Positions 18,329 to 27,001 of a stretch of DNA of 64,000 nt are shown one piece after another; within the stretch, counting starts at the first letter, position 1; each line of letters begins with the position of its first letter. Position numbers and translations under genes: made by a program. Under the pieces are notes generated by a model. That model made no database searches, had not been told where the DNA came from, and saw nothing but the letters and a program-made list of their open reading frames with translations. The stretch covers positions 1-64,000 of the forward strand of contig JAQBXN010000029.1 of NCBI GenBank assembly GCA_027625095.1, written 5' to 3'. This DNA is from Planctomycetota bacterium. GTDB lineage: Bacteria; Planctomycetota; PUPC01; JACPCR01.

Positions 18329-20602
18329 ATGAATCGTTCAATATTCGAAAGTAGATTTAATCAACTCACCTTCATGCTCGTGAGTATCGGCATTACGAGT
18401 GCCTGTGTTGCCGATCCGACTCCGCTGGCGGCGATTATGTTCTTAATCGTGGTACCGTTAGTAGGTGGGGCTTACTATTTTGCTGAGCACAAACGTAATT
18501 TTTATTTGCCAAGTTTAGTGGCATCAGGTCTTGCAACGATTGCATTCTTCGTGTCTCTGGGAATTGTTTTTTCCTGGATGAGTGTGCTTTTGCCATTCCT
18601 GCATTTTCTATCCTTTGCTCAATGCATGCGCCTCTGGCAGAAAAAGAAAGATCGCGATTATTCGAATCTTTATCTGGTCAGTTTAGTCCAGATTGCTTGC
18701 GGGGCATCTATATCGCTCGACATCCAATTCGGCCTGATGTTCTTCCTTTACCTTTTTCTGGCTTTCTGGACACTAATACTTTTCTACATCAAGCGAGTTG
18801 CCAGTGAAAAGACGGGAATTCTGTTGGGTGGCAATGTCGTTATTTTGCAGGGCATTAAGTCTTCCGAAATTCGGAAAGCACTTGGCAGCGCGATTCCGAT
18901 CATGCTGGCGTTCCTTTTGATTTCAATGCTGGGTGTTTTTGCCATTTTGCCGAGGTATCAGATTCGCGTACTGAATGTCCATTCACCTCAGGGGAGACAG
19001 AAGGGGCTGGTTGGATTCAGCGAGCAGATTCGCCTTGGCCAGATCGGGGAGATCAAGGATAACCACGAACTTGTGATGAGGGTCAAGCTGAGCAGGAGTG
19101 GGAAGGCCATTCAATTGCCTGATGAACAGCTTTACTGGCGTGGAATGTCTGCGGATTCCTATGTATACGGAAGTTGGCGGGAAACGGCGCAACCAAATTA
19201 CTTGCTCTTCTGGTTTGATTATGAGAATGGCTGGCAGGAATACAGGGAAGGCTGGGTTCTCAGAAACGGACAGGTTTTTACACATAGCGATCAAAAGTGG
19301 CCTGCTCTTCCCAATTCGGTCGAATTGGACGAAGAGGATCTAAGGCAGGAGATTGCCCTCGAAGATACGGGCACTAAAAGAATCTTTTCCCTCTATCCTC
19401 CAATAAAGATCGATTTGGGTGATCACGCGGACGGGATGCAGTTGGATATCCAGCACTGGAATGCAAGCTTTACCCGTAATCCACCCAGGTATTATGTTGT
19501 GCACTCCAGGCCACAGGTGTTTTCCGATTCGCAGTTAAATCAGGAATTACTGCCCGATCAGCGACTACCGTCGCTGATGCGAACTTATTACGTCAGAAAT
19601 CCTCAGAAGCCTCCCGAATTGGTAAATCTTGCTGAAGAGATTGCCTCCAGAGCCAAAGCGAAAACGTCCTACCACAAAGCGCTGGCAGTGAAGTTATGGC
19701 TGGAGACTAATTGTAATTACACCCGTCTGCCTGGCCTGATCGCGAATCCTGAACAAAACGATCCGGTGATACATTTCCTTTTTAATTCAAGGAAAGGGCA
19801 CTGTGAGTATTTCGCCTCTGCGCAGGTATTGTTGTGTCGTTCTCTCCGAATTCCTGCACGAATAGTAAACGGTTTTAGAGGCGGTGAATGGAATAATGTT
19901 GGTGAGTTTTATCAAATCAGGCAAAACCATGCGCATTCGTGGGCGGAGGTCTATTTGCCCGGCGTAGGTTGGTATCTAATGGATCCGTCGGGCTCTGATG
20001 TTACTGAAGCAGACCGAATAGCGTCGGCTGGTTTCAGTCAGTATTTTGATTGGGGCCAGAATTTATGGGACCGTTTCATCGTTGGTTATACGCCGAAAAA
20101 ATTTGGCTTTTCATCCAGTAATTATTTTGAAAATCTCGTCTTCGAATTGCGCAGCCGGTTAGATGGTATAGGCGGTGGCAGTTCCTTGCAGGGAATGGAT
20201 TCTGTTCAGGCGTTTTTTGCCAAACTTGCATTCGCAATCGCTGCTGCTGTGAGCTTATATGTCCTCCTCGCGGTTTTGCCGAAAATGAGGTTCAGGTGGT
20301 TAAGGTTTTCATCTCCGGTACCTGGTCTCGCAGATGGCATTCCGACAGTGGAATTCTATCGTGATTTGGTGCGGTATCTTGGGAGGCTGGGATACGTCCG
20401 TAATTCCTCTCAAACACCTGCGGAGTTTGCGTCGGATGTTGGCCGGTGGACAGAAGTGGGCGAGAGCATGCACCGCCTGACCGAGATCTACTATGGAGCG
20501 CGGTATTCTGGCCAAGGGCTGACAGAAGAGCAGAAGGAGGAGGCAAACAGGTTACTCGATGTGGTACGCAAGTCAGAGATCTTAAAGGCAGCTTCCAATT
20601 AG
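18329..20602 (+). CDS. Transmembrane transglutaminase-like protein (TgpA type)
   Basis: A 757-residue protein with the TgpA/DUF3488 architecture: five to six hydrophobic segments in the first 210 residues, a periplasmic part with the transglutaminase core, one further membrane segment near residues 630-655, and a cytoplasmic DUF4129-like tail. The papain-like triad is intact: Cys492 (GHCEYFA), His536 (HAHSWAE) and Asp552 (LMDPSG). In Pseudomonas, TgpA is important for viability and envelope function, but its substrate is unknown. It is the third gene of the MoxR-DUF58 operon. The ATG at 18329 has no strong ribosome site, so translation may depend on the upstream genes. Confidence 0.9.
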   Translation: MNRSIFESRFNQLTFMLVSIGITSACVADPTPLAAIMFLIVVPLVGGAYYFAEHKRNFYLPSLVASGLATIAFFVSLGIVFSWMSVLLPFLHFLSFAQCMRLWQKKKDRDYSNLYLVSLVQIACGASISLDIQFGLMFFLYLFLAFWTLILFYIKRVASEKTGILLGGNVVILQGIKSSEIRKALGSAIPIMLAFLLISMLGVFAILPRYQIRVLNVHSPQGRQKGLVGFSEQIRLGQIGEIKDNHELVMRVKLSRSGKAIQLPDEQLYWRGMSADSYVYGSWRETAQPNYLLFWFDYENGWQEYREGWVLRNGQVFTHSDQKWPALPNSVELDEEDLRQEIALEDTGTKRIFSLYPPIKIDLGDHADGMQLDIQHWNASFTRNPPRYYVVHSRPQVFSDSQLNQELLPDQRLPSLMRTYYVRNPQKPPELVNLAEEIASRAKAKTSYHKALAVKLWLETNCNYTRLPGLIANPEQNDPVIHFLFNSRKGHCEYFASAQVLLCRSLRIPARIVNGFRGGEWNNVGEFYQIRQNHAHSWAEVYLPGVGWYLMDPSGSDVTEADRIASAGFSQYFDWGQNLWDRFIVGYTPKKFGFSSSNYFENLVFELRSRLDGIGGGSSLQGMDSVQAFFAKLAFAIAAAVSLYVLLAVLPKMRFRWLRFSSPVPGLADGIPTVEFYRDLVRYLGRLGYVRNSSQTPAEFASDVGRWTEVGESMHRLTEIYYGARYSGQGLTEEQKEEANRLLDVVRKSEILKAASN

Positions 20603-20744
20603 CCGGAGATTGATAAGTCTTGCTCAAGAATTGCAGGCAGCGTTCGTTTCGTTGGGATCTGGAGGGGGCCGGCAGCTTCCGTATGTTCAATTTCTTTCCA
20701 AGTCTGCATGGACTACAGGCTTTCTTCGATAAGTCCCAGGTAAA

Positions 20745-22250
20745 ATGATTGAATCATTCCACCTCGAGATGAATAAGATTTGTAAGTCTTTCCCTGGCGT
20801 AAGGGCCTTGGACAATGTTGATTTGCTTCTTGGGAGAGGTGAGGTCTTGGCACTGATGGGCGAAAACGGGGCAGGTAAGAGTACGCTGATAAAGACATTA
20901 AGCGGGGCAATCATTCCGGACTCAGGCAGCATTCGAATTGAGGGTAAGAGCATCACGATCCATGATCCCGTAGATGCTCAGAACGCCGGTGTGGCCGTCA
21001 TCTATCAGGAATTCAATCTGATCCCATCTCTAAGCGCGCGTGAGAATATATTTCTCGGACGTGAGAGAACTAAATGCGGATTTCTTAACCGAAGAGAAGA
21101 AAGCCGGAACGCGGCGGACCTGTTCGAACGGATTGGCGTCAGGGTAAATCCCGAGACCCCGTGCAATCGGCTCTCTGTGGCCCAGCAGCAGGCTGTCGAA
21201 ATTGCAAAAGCACTCTCTCTCGATGCTCGAATTATTGTGATGGATGAACCCAGTGCGACGCTGACCCTGCAAGAGGTGAAATCGCTGTTTGCTATCATTC
21301 GTGACCTGAAGTCGCATGGCATCGGAGTCATCTATATAAGCCACAGGCTTGATGAGATATTTGAAATCGCCGACCGGGTCATGGTGATGCGTGACGGACG
21401 TAACGTCGGCTCGAAGCCTGTTGGTGAGGTCACTCGTTCGGGCCTGATCGAGATGATGGTTGGCAGGACTCTTGAAGAAGAATTTCCCAAGGTGCCGGCC
21501 AAACAAGGTGCTGTCCGACTGGCCGTGAAGGATCTGGTTCGAAGTCGAGCGGTAAAAGGGGTCTCCTTTGAAATCCGCAGTGGTGAGATTCTGGCGCTCA
21601 CAGGTCTTGTAGGGGCGGGCCGAACAGAAACTGCGCGCCTCATATTTGGTGCCGACCCATTAGATTCCGGGACTATCACTCTTGACGGTAAAGAACTCAA
21701 AATCCGCCAGCCGAAAGACGCTATAAGAGCCGGGATATGTCTGCTCACAGAAGACCGGAAAAGCCAGGGCCTGATTCTCGGCCAATCCGTTCGGACGAAC
21801 TTTGGTTTGCCGAATCTACCGAAACTCTCTGCTTTTGGCTTCGTGAAGTCCCGGCACGAACGAGAGGCATTTGGTTCCTATGTGGAACAACTCAAGATCA
21901 AGATCCCTCACCAGGAACAGATTGCCAAGAACCTCTCGGGTGGAAACCAGCAGAAGGTCGTTCTTGCAAAATGGCTGGAAGCCAATTCCGAAATAGTCAT
22001 CTTTGATGAACCTACACGTGGTATTGATGTCGGCACCAAGTACGAGATTTATCTGTTGATGAATGAGCTGGCTGCTCGGGGAAAAGCCGTCCTCATTATC
22101 GGCTCTGAACTGCCCGAAGTTCTGGGGATGGCTGACCGTATTCTGGTCATGCATGAGGGGCGTATCTCAGGTGAGATACTGGATGTATCCAATGCCACCC
22201 AGGAGGAGATTATGGCAATGGCCGTAGGATTAGAACAATCTTCAATCTAA
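20745..22250 (+). CDS. Sugar ABC transporter ATP-binding protein, RbsA/MglA type, without partners
   Basis: A 501-residue double ATPase of carbohydrate importer family 2 (ribose/galactose type). The first domain has Walker A GENGAGKST (about residues 39-47), signature LSVAQQQAVEIAKAL and Walker B VMDEPSATL. The second has a degenerate Walker A (GLVGAGRTE), signature LSGGNQQKVVLAKW and IFDEPTRGIDVG, as usual in RbsA. Such a protein needs a membrane permease and a binding protein, but neither is nearby: the neighbours are a transglutaminase and a FecR protein. The permease may be elsewhere. The real ATG could also be at 20769 (MNKICKSFPGV), which is the typical family start. Confidence 0.9.
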   Translation: MIESFHLEMNKICKSFPGVRALDNVDLLLGRGEVLALMGENGAGKSTLIKTLSGAIIPDSGSIRIEGKSITIHDPVDAQNAGVAVIYQEFNLIPSLSARENIFLGRERTKCGFLNRREESRNAADLFERIGVRVNPETPCNRLSVAQQQAVEIAKALSLDARIIVMDEPSATLTLQEVKSLFAIIRDLKSHGIGVIYISHRLDEIFEIADRVMVMRDGRNVGSKPVGEVTRSGLIEMMVGRTLEEEFPKVPAKQGAVRLAVKDLVRSRAVKGVSFEIRSGEILALTGLVGAGRTETARLIFGADPLDSGTITLDGKELKIRQPKDAIRAGICLLTEDRKSQGLILGQSVRTNFGLPNLPKLSAFGFVKSRHEREAFGSYVEQLKIKIPHQEQIAKNLSGGNQQKVVLAKWLEANSEIVIFDEPTRGIDVGTKYEIYLLMNELAARGKAVLIIGSELPEVLGMADRILVMHEGRISGEILDVSNATQEEIMAMAVGLEQSSI

Positions 22251-22333
22251 ACTCTTGCTATCCGGCATATTGGAGCTACGCTCATTGCGTCTTTCGGGTC
22301 ATTCCAAATCTTTATTTAGGTCGAGTATCTCAA

Positions 22334-23263
22334 ATGATTCGTATATATAAGCTTACAACCTTTATTGCAGCGCTTTCGTTGTCCTTAGTCTTCGCAGAAG
22401 AGCCTGCCAGGCGTGTTGCATCGATCGCCACATTCGAGGGAGGTGTAGCAGTGAAGCGGGCTGTAAGCGGGGAAGTAGAACTCATCACGCGCAAGCGCAC
22501 CCCACTCTTCGAAAATGATAAGATTAAGACTGCCAAGGACGGTTCGGCTACTATCCTGTTTGCCGACGGTAGCCGTGTTGATATGGCCTCAGAGACCGGC
22601 TTGGCCATCGTCTTCAACGGCCGCCAGAGGGAAATCGCTGTTTCACAAGGCTCGCTCAAAAGCGATATCAAGAAGCTCCCGGGTCAGCGGACCATGTTTC
22701 GCACTCCGGCTGGCGTTGCTGCTGTTAAGGGCACACTTGTCGATCTGGAAGTGAAATCCGATTCGAAAATCGAAATCTCTGCCGACCTCGGCCTCCTCAC
22801 TCACCAAGTTGGTGAGACAGAGACGTCTGCCGATATCGAAAAAGGTCAAAAACTTTCGATCGGATTCGAAAAAGCCTCGAACACCATCTCCGCCAAGAGC
22901 CTCGTCGGCATGATTGATGTCAAAACCAAGAACCTTACCACCTCCCTGGAACAGGACGTGGAAGTATCATCACAGGTCGACAAGTCTTCAGATAAAGTCA
23001 CTTTGGAGGTACAGAGTGGAATCGCGCGGACTCGCACCACTCGTGGCACACAAGTCATGATGTCACAGGATGATAGAGTAGACTTTGTTCAGTCGGCAAC
23101 GGGTACCACGGTTACCGTAGTCACCGGTCAGATTACCGTGATCGACTCGAATGGTGTTCGGACGAAGATCGAAGCAGGCGAGACGGCGGTAGAGCTTCCA
23201 GGTCTCTGGCAGGAGCCTGAAACGCCTGAAGGCTTTGAGGTAATGATTCCACCTGGCGCTTGA
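22334..23263 (+). CDS. Secreted FecR-domain protein
   Basis: A 309-residue exported protein. A signal peptide covers residues 1-21 (cleavage after LVFA). The FecR domain follows, with a beta-rich core containing LFENDKIKTAKDGSATILF and the RTPAGVAAVKGT box. There is no transmembrane segment and no cytoplasmic anti-sigma part, so this is the free periplasmic type, not the iron-signalling FecR regulator. A second half rich in Thr and Val (about residues 190-300) contains a repeat of the same fold. It is followed by a strong terminator at 23281-23317, so transcription ends here. Function unknown; a cell-surface or peptidoglycan-associated scaffold is possible. Confidence 0.75.
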   Translation: MIRIYKLTTFIAALSLSLVFAEEPARRVASIATFEGGVAVKRAVSGEVELITRKRTPLFENDKIKTAKDGSATILFADGSRVDMASETGLAIVFNGRQREIAVSQGSLKSDIKKLPGQRTMFRTPAGVAAVKGTLVDLEVKSDSKIEISADLGLLTHQVGETETSADIEKGQKLSIGFEKASNTISAKSLVGMIDVKTKNLTTSLEQDVEVSSQVDKSSDKVTLEVQSGIARTRTTRGTQVMMSQDDRVDFVQSATGTTVTVVTGQITVIDSNGVRTKIEAGETAVELPGLWQEPETPEGFEVMIPPGA

Positions 23264-23280
23264 GAAAAATTGTATTGAGA

Positions 23281-23317
23281 AAAAAAGGCTGCGACTTTGT
23301 CGCAGCCTTTTTTTTTT
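23281..23317. terminator. Strong bidirectional rho-independent terminator
   Basis: A perfect 9-base-pair stem (GGCTGCGAC, loop TTT, GTCGCAGCC; 23287-23307) is followed by ten T residues and preceded by six A residues. It can therefore terminate the FecR gene on the plus strand and the converging oxidoreductase gene on the minus strand, whose stop lies 26 bases away. It is the clearest intrinsic terminator in the window. Confidence 0.95.
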
Positions 23318-23342
23318 GCAATTGAATCTCACTGGCCTCCAT

Positions 23343-24323
23343 TCACCGCACCTTCACAGGTTTCTTTTGCTTTACAGATTCATATACAGATTCTGTAAGT
23401 CTTGAAACCTGCAGCGCAAAGTTTGGTGACTCGTAGCCCTTGCAACCAGTACGAATCCACTTGAAGAATTCGGCATCCGGTGACGATTCACGGATTCGGT
23501 GGGGGATCTTTATCGGTTCGTCGTTAAGGAGGACTGATTTGATACCCCATTGGTGGAGGTGAAAGACAAGGCATCCTTTACTGCCGTGGATGGCGATTCG
23601 CTCGTCGTGACGACTGGCATTGCCAAAAGTGTTGAGGGTGCCGACTGCCCCGTTTTTAAAACGGATACTCACCACCGTGTTGATGTCGACATCCTTATCA
23701 GTGTTGTCCAGGAACGCTGACACCTCCGCTGGCTGAAGTCCAGTTATCCAGAGTGTTGCTGCAACCAGGTGGCTGCCGGTGTCCATGAACATTCCTCCAC
23801 CGGAAAGCTCCGGGACGAGCCGCCATCCTTTGATGTTGCTCCAGCCCTGAGTGACATATGAAACGATCCCACGGATTTCACCGAGGTCTCCTTTCTGGAC
23901 GAGTTCCCTCGCATAAGTGTACGGAGCGAGGAAGTGTCGCTGATAGCTGACAACCAGCAGCCGTTTCTGCTTTTCAGCGCTCCTGATGAGGGATCTGGCA
24001 TGGCTTGATGTCGTGGTAAGGGGCTTTTCAATTAAGACATGCAGGCCATTCCTCAGGCTATAGCTTGCCTGTTCGAAATGCATGGAGTGCGGGGAACTGA
24101 TCGCAATCGCATCCGGCCCGGTCTCACGAATCATCTTTTTGTAATCGTTGAACAGGGGAACTTCGCTTCCCCATTTTTCCATCAGCAGTTGTGCCTGGTC
24201 TTCAGCCGGATCGGCGACGCCAACCAGATGGATATTACCATCTGCCTGAAAGCGGGGAACGTGAGCACCGCGCATGTTTCCACCGCAACCGATGAGAGCG
24301 AGTTTGATTTTTTTTCTTGCCAT
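23343..24323 (-). CDS. Gfo/Idh/MocA family oxidoreductase
   Basis: A 326-residue NAD(P)-dependent sugar dehydrogenase-like protein. The Rossmann fold opens with LALIGCGGNMRGAHVP, and the family hallmark EKPL is present in HVLIEKPLTTT. The C-terminal half has GGGMFMDTGSHLVAATLWITG, which carries the usual Asp and His of the active-site helix. Members oxidise hydroxyls of sugars, inositols or bile-pigment-like compounds; the substrate cannot be told. I chose the ATG at 24323, because the 13 residues added by an upstream TTG are not part of the family. No obvious ribosome site is seen. It stands alone on the minus strand. Confidence 0.88.
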   Translation of the reverse strand: MARKKIKLALIGCGGNMRGAHVPRFQADGNIHLVGVADPAEDQAQLLMEKWGSEVPLFNDYKKMIRETGPDAIAISSPHSMHFEQASYSLRNGLHVLIEKPLTTTSSHARSLIRSAEKQKRLLVVSYQRHFLAPYTYARELVQKGDLGEIRGIVSYVTQGWSNIKGWRLVPELSGGGMFMDTGSHLVAATLWITGLQPAEVSAFLDNTDKDVDINTVVSIRFKNGAVGTLNTFGNASRHDERIAIHGSKGCLVFHLHQWGIKSVLLNDEPIKIPHRIRESSPDAEFFKWIRTGCKGYESPNFALQVSRLTESVYESVKQKKPVKVR

Positions 24324-24484
24324 GAGTAATGATAATTGGTAGTGAGTACGGCCGCGATTCAAGCTGCTTCAAGTTATTGCTTTACAGTCAGTTAAAATCA
24401 GCTTCGCCCTTCAGGCCGAAGGAGGCGAAAGCAATTTCTGTCACTGCAACAATTCTTTACTTGTGAATTTATCTGAGCGGATTC

Positions 24485-25258
24485 TCAGTCGCTGAGAGAA
24501 GTCAGACGGCTGTGAAGAGGGCCGAAATCCGCACCCGAATTGCTGTTCCGATGTGCGGCCGCCTCGGCAAATCTTACCAGACCGATAACGTCGTTCCCGT
24601 CAAATGGATAGGTCGCACAGCCAACTTCAACTTCGAAGGTCTCGCCATTCCCTTCACGACACAGGTTCTCAGCGCTCAACACAGATTCGATGCGCTCCGC
24701 AAGCATGTAACTCTCAAGGAATTCGGTGTTGGGCAAAAACAGGAGCACAGATTCAGAACTCCACCGCCCGGGAATGTCCTCACGGCGAATCACCGAACGA
24801 ATCGTCAAGGAAATCTCTCGCCAGAAATTCTGCACAGCCTTCGTCCCACTCTTTTTCTGCATATTTTCCGTGCCTTGCAGACGGATGAACAACAGGCTGA
24901 AAATCGTGGAATGCCGGGACGCTCTTGAAATCTCATCGTGAAGCCGTTCGACAAGATAGCGCGAAGTGAAAAGACCAGTCTCTTCGTCCCGAAAAACGAT
25001 GCGAGAGGTCCGCGGGGAGGCGTTATACGAAATGTATTGGGAGCAGCTCAGCAATCCCCAGGTGACTAAAAACGCGCCGGTCGTAATGAGTACCATACCA
25101 GCGATATCCAGATGGGATATCGGTGGCAGGAGAACAAGCCGCAGGCACATGACTACAAAGTAAACAGTAGTCATAAAGCCGGCGAACATGCCGAGCTTTC
25201 GAATTCGATTTCTTACGTCCCGGATAGGCTTGATCTCAGGCTGAGGGTGTTTTGACAC
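24485..25258 (-). CDS. Two-helix membrane protein with degenerate GGDEF domain
   Basis: A 257-residue inner-membrane protein: two hydrophobic segments at about residues 23-45 and 52-75, then a cytoplasmic GGDEF-like domain from DEETGLFTSRYLVERL (about residue 92). In active diguanylate cyclases the signature would be GGDEF; here the aligned stretch GRWSSESVLLFLPNT reads SSESV, so the metal- and GTP-binding residues are gone. It cannot be expected to make cyclic di-GMP and may be a sensor or scaffold only. No EAL domain is present and no cyclic-di-GMP gene lies nearby. Confidence 0.7.
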   Translation of the reverse strand: MSKHPQPEIKPIRDVRNRIRKLGMFAGFMTTVYFVVMCLRLVLLPPISHLDIAGMVLITTGAFLVTWGLLSCSQYISYNASPRTSRIVFRDEETGLFTSRYLVERLHDEISRASRHSTIFSLLFIRLQGTENMQKKSGTKAVQNFWREISLTIRSVIRREDIPGRWSSESVLLFLPNTEFLESYMLAERIESVLSAENLCREGNGETFEVEVGCATYPFDGNDVIGLVRFAEAAAHRNSNSGADFGPLHSRLTSLSD

Positions 25259-25591
25259 GTCAAATACCGTTCATTAGGAGGGACAAAGAAGCTGATACGA
25301 CGTCAGAAACTTTGATTTAACGCTGGGTATCCGTAGCCCACCGAGAGGGAGTGGTCGGCCCAGTTCATTCATTATCGTAAAAGATCGTGACTGTTTAGCA
25401 TCCTTGCCACGAATTCGCAGGTAGAAGCGTGTTGCACATCACGCCAGCAACATTTTACTCCCTTTTCCATGATTGCCTGCCCTTAATCGTTTGCCTTTAA
25501 TCGTTTGCCCTCAGTTGAGTTATCCTGGATTCATTCGCCGGATTCCTCTCCTCAATTTCCTCTTTTCCGGCAAAAACATTAATCTCCTAAA
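25259..25591. other. Divergent intergenic region with a short tandem repeat
   Basis: This 333-base gap lies between the divergent GGDEF-like gene and recQ. A 13-base unit TTAATCGTTTGCC occurs twice at 25483-25495 and 25497-25509 (period 14). No gene, RNA or convincing promoter was seen. Confidence 0.5.
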
Positions 25592-27001
25592 ATGTTCGAT
25601 CTGGCAAAGCAGACTCTCACTCAAGTCTTCAGGCATTCCAACTTCTATCCTGTTCAGGAAGAAGTCATCCGGAGGATTCTAAATGGCGGACACACTCAGG
25701 TCGTATGGCCCACCGGCAGTGGCAAGAGCCTCTGCTATCAGGTGCCTGCGCTCTGTTTGCCGAACACTGCACTGGTCATGAGCCCTCTTATAGCGCTCAT
25801 GGAAGACCAGGTCAGCGCGCTGCAGACCAGGGGAGTTGCCGCCTCCTACATCAATTCGACTCTCAGCCCTGCTGAACGCCAGCGCCGTTATGGCCAACTG
25901 GCCGCAGGTGGATTCAAATTGATCTATGTCACTCCAGAACGCTTTCGAAAACCGGAATTTCTGGCTGCACTGAAAGACGTCAAGATATCCCTCCTCGCCA
26001 TTGATGAGGCCCACTGCATCAGCAAGTGGGGACACGATTTCCGGCCGGATTACAGTCTGGTCGGTGAATATCGCCAGCTTCTCGGCAACCCGACCACCAT
26101 AGCCCTTACCGCCACTGCCACACGGGAAGTCCAGCGCGATATTCGCGAGGTTATTGGAGTCACTCCAGACGAAATGCCGCTTTTCTTCACGGGCATTGAA
26201 CGCCCCAACCTCTCCCTGGATGTCGAGGAAGTCTGGCGGGAAGACCAAAAGCTTGACCTGATGGACGAGGTCATCCGCTCCCACCCGGGCACGGGCATCA
26301 TTTATTTCACGCTCATCAAAGATATGGAGCGTTTTGCCCAGGGCCTCCGTGAGCGCGGACATAACATTTGCCTTTATCACGGTCAGCTCAGACCGAGTGA
26401 AAAGAAATCTGTTTATGACGAGTTCATTCACGGCGAGCCCCAGGTCCTCTGCGCGACCAATGCTTTCGGCATGGGCGTCGATAAACCTGACATTCGTTAT
26501 GTAATCCACGCTCAGACCCCCGGTTCGGTGGAAGCCTATTACCAGGAAGTCGGCCGTGCCGGGCGTGATGGCCTGCCATCAAAGTGCCTCCTGCTCTACG
26601 ATATGGACGACCTTGCGATTCAGCAGCAATTCGTCGATTGGATGAACCCGGACAAAGATTTTCTGATACGTTCCGCAGACTATTTCGAAGCGCACCAAGA
26701 CCAGCCCCATGTGTTGAATGCCGACGGCCTGCGCGACCATCTGGTCTTTAGAAACCGTGGGGACTTGCGTGCTGAATATGCGATTCGAGAGATCGAAAAA
26801 CTTGGGGTCATTGAACCTTCGGAAGAAATCGAGCGTTACCGCTTTGTCGAGCCCATCAACCCCGAAGATATCTCGGAGGAGAGCCGCCAGGAGAAACGCA
26901 TGAAGGATCTGATGCGCCTGCAGAAAGTGGTTGAATTCATCCGTTACGAAGATGATCGCAAGGATTTTCTGCGCCATTATTTCCTGGAGGAAGGCCAGTG
27001 A
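25592..27001 (+). CDS. recQ: RecQ-type ATP-dependent DNA helicase, short form
   Basis: A 469-residue superfamily-2 helicase that unwinds DNA 3' to 5'. Motif I WPTGSGKSLCYQVPA (about residues 38-52), DEAH in LLAIDEAHCISKWGHDFR (about 134-151), motif III ALTATAT and motif VI QEVGRAGRDGLPS are all present. The C-terminal zinc-binding cysteines, winged helix and HRDC domain of Escherichia coli RecQ are absent; the protein ends in RKDFLRHYFLEEG just where zinc ligands would follow. A subfamily of about 470-480 residues with this ending exists, so this is probably its natural form and not a truncation. Its stop overlaps the GTG of anmK, so both are translated together. Confidence 0.9.
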   Translation: MFDLAKQTLTQVFRHSNFYPVQEEVIRRILNGGHTQVVWPTGSGKSLCYQVPALCLPNTALVMSPLIALMEDQVSALQTRGVAASYINSTLSPAERQRRYGQLAAGGFKLIYVTPERFRKPEFLAALKDVKISLLAIDEAHCISKWGHDFRPDYSLVGEYRQLLGNPTTIALTATATREVQRDIREVIGVTPDEMPLFFTGIERPNLSLDVEEVWREDQKLDLMDEVIRSHPGTGIIYFTLIKDMERFAQGLRERGHNICLYHGQLRPSEKKSVYDEFIHGEPQVLCATNAFGMGVDKPDIRYVIHAQTPGSVEAYYQEVGRAGRDGLPSKCLLLYDMDDLAIQQQFVDWMNPDKDFLIRSADYFEAHQDQPHVLNADGLRDHLVFRNRGDLRAEYAIREIEKLGVIEPSEEIERYRFVEPINPEDISEESRQEKRMKDLMRLQKVVEFIRYEDDRKDFLRHYFLEEGQ

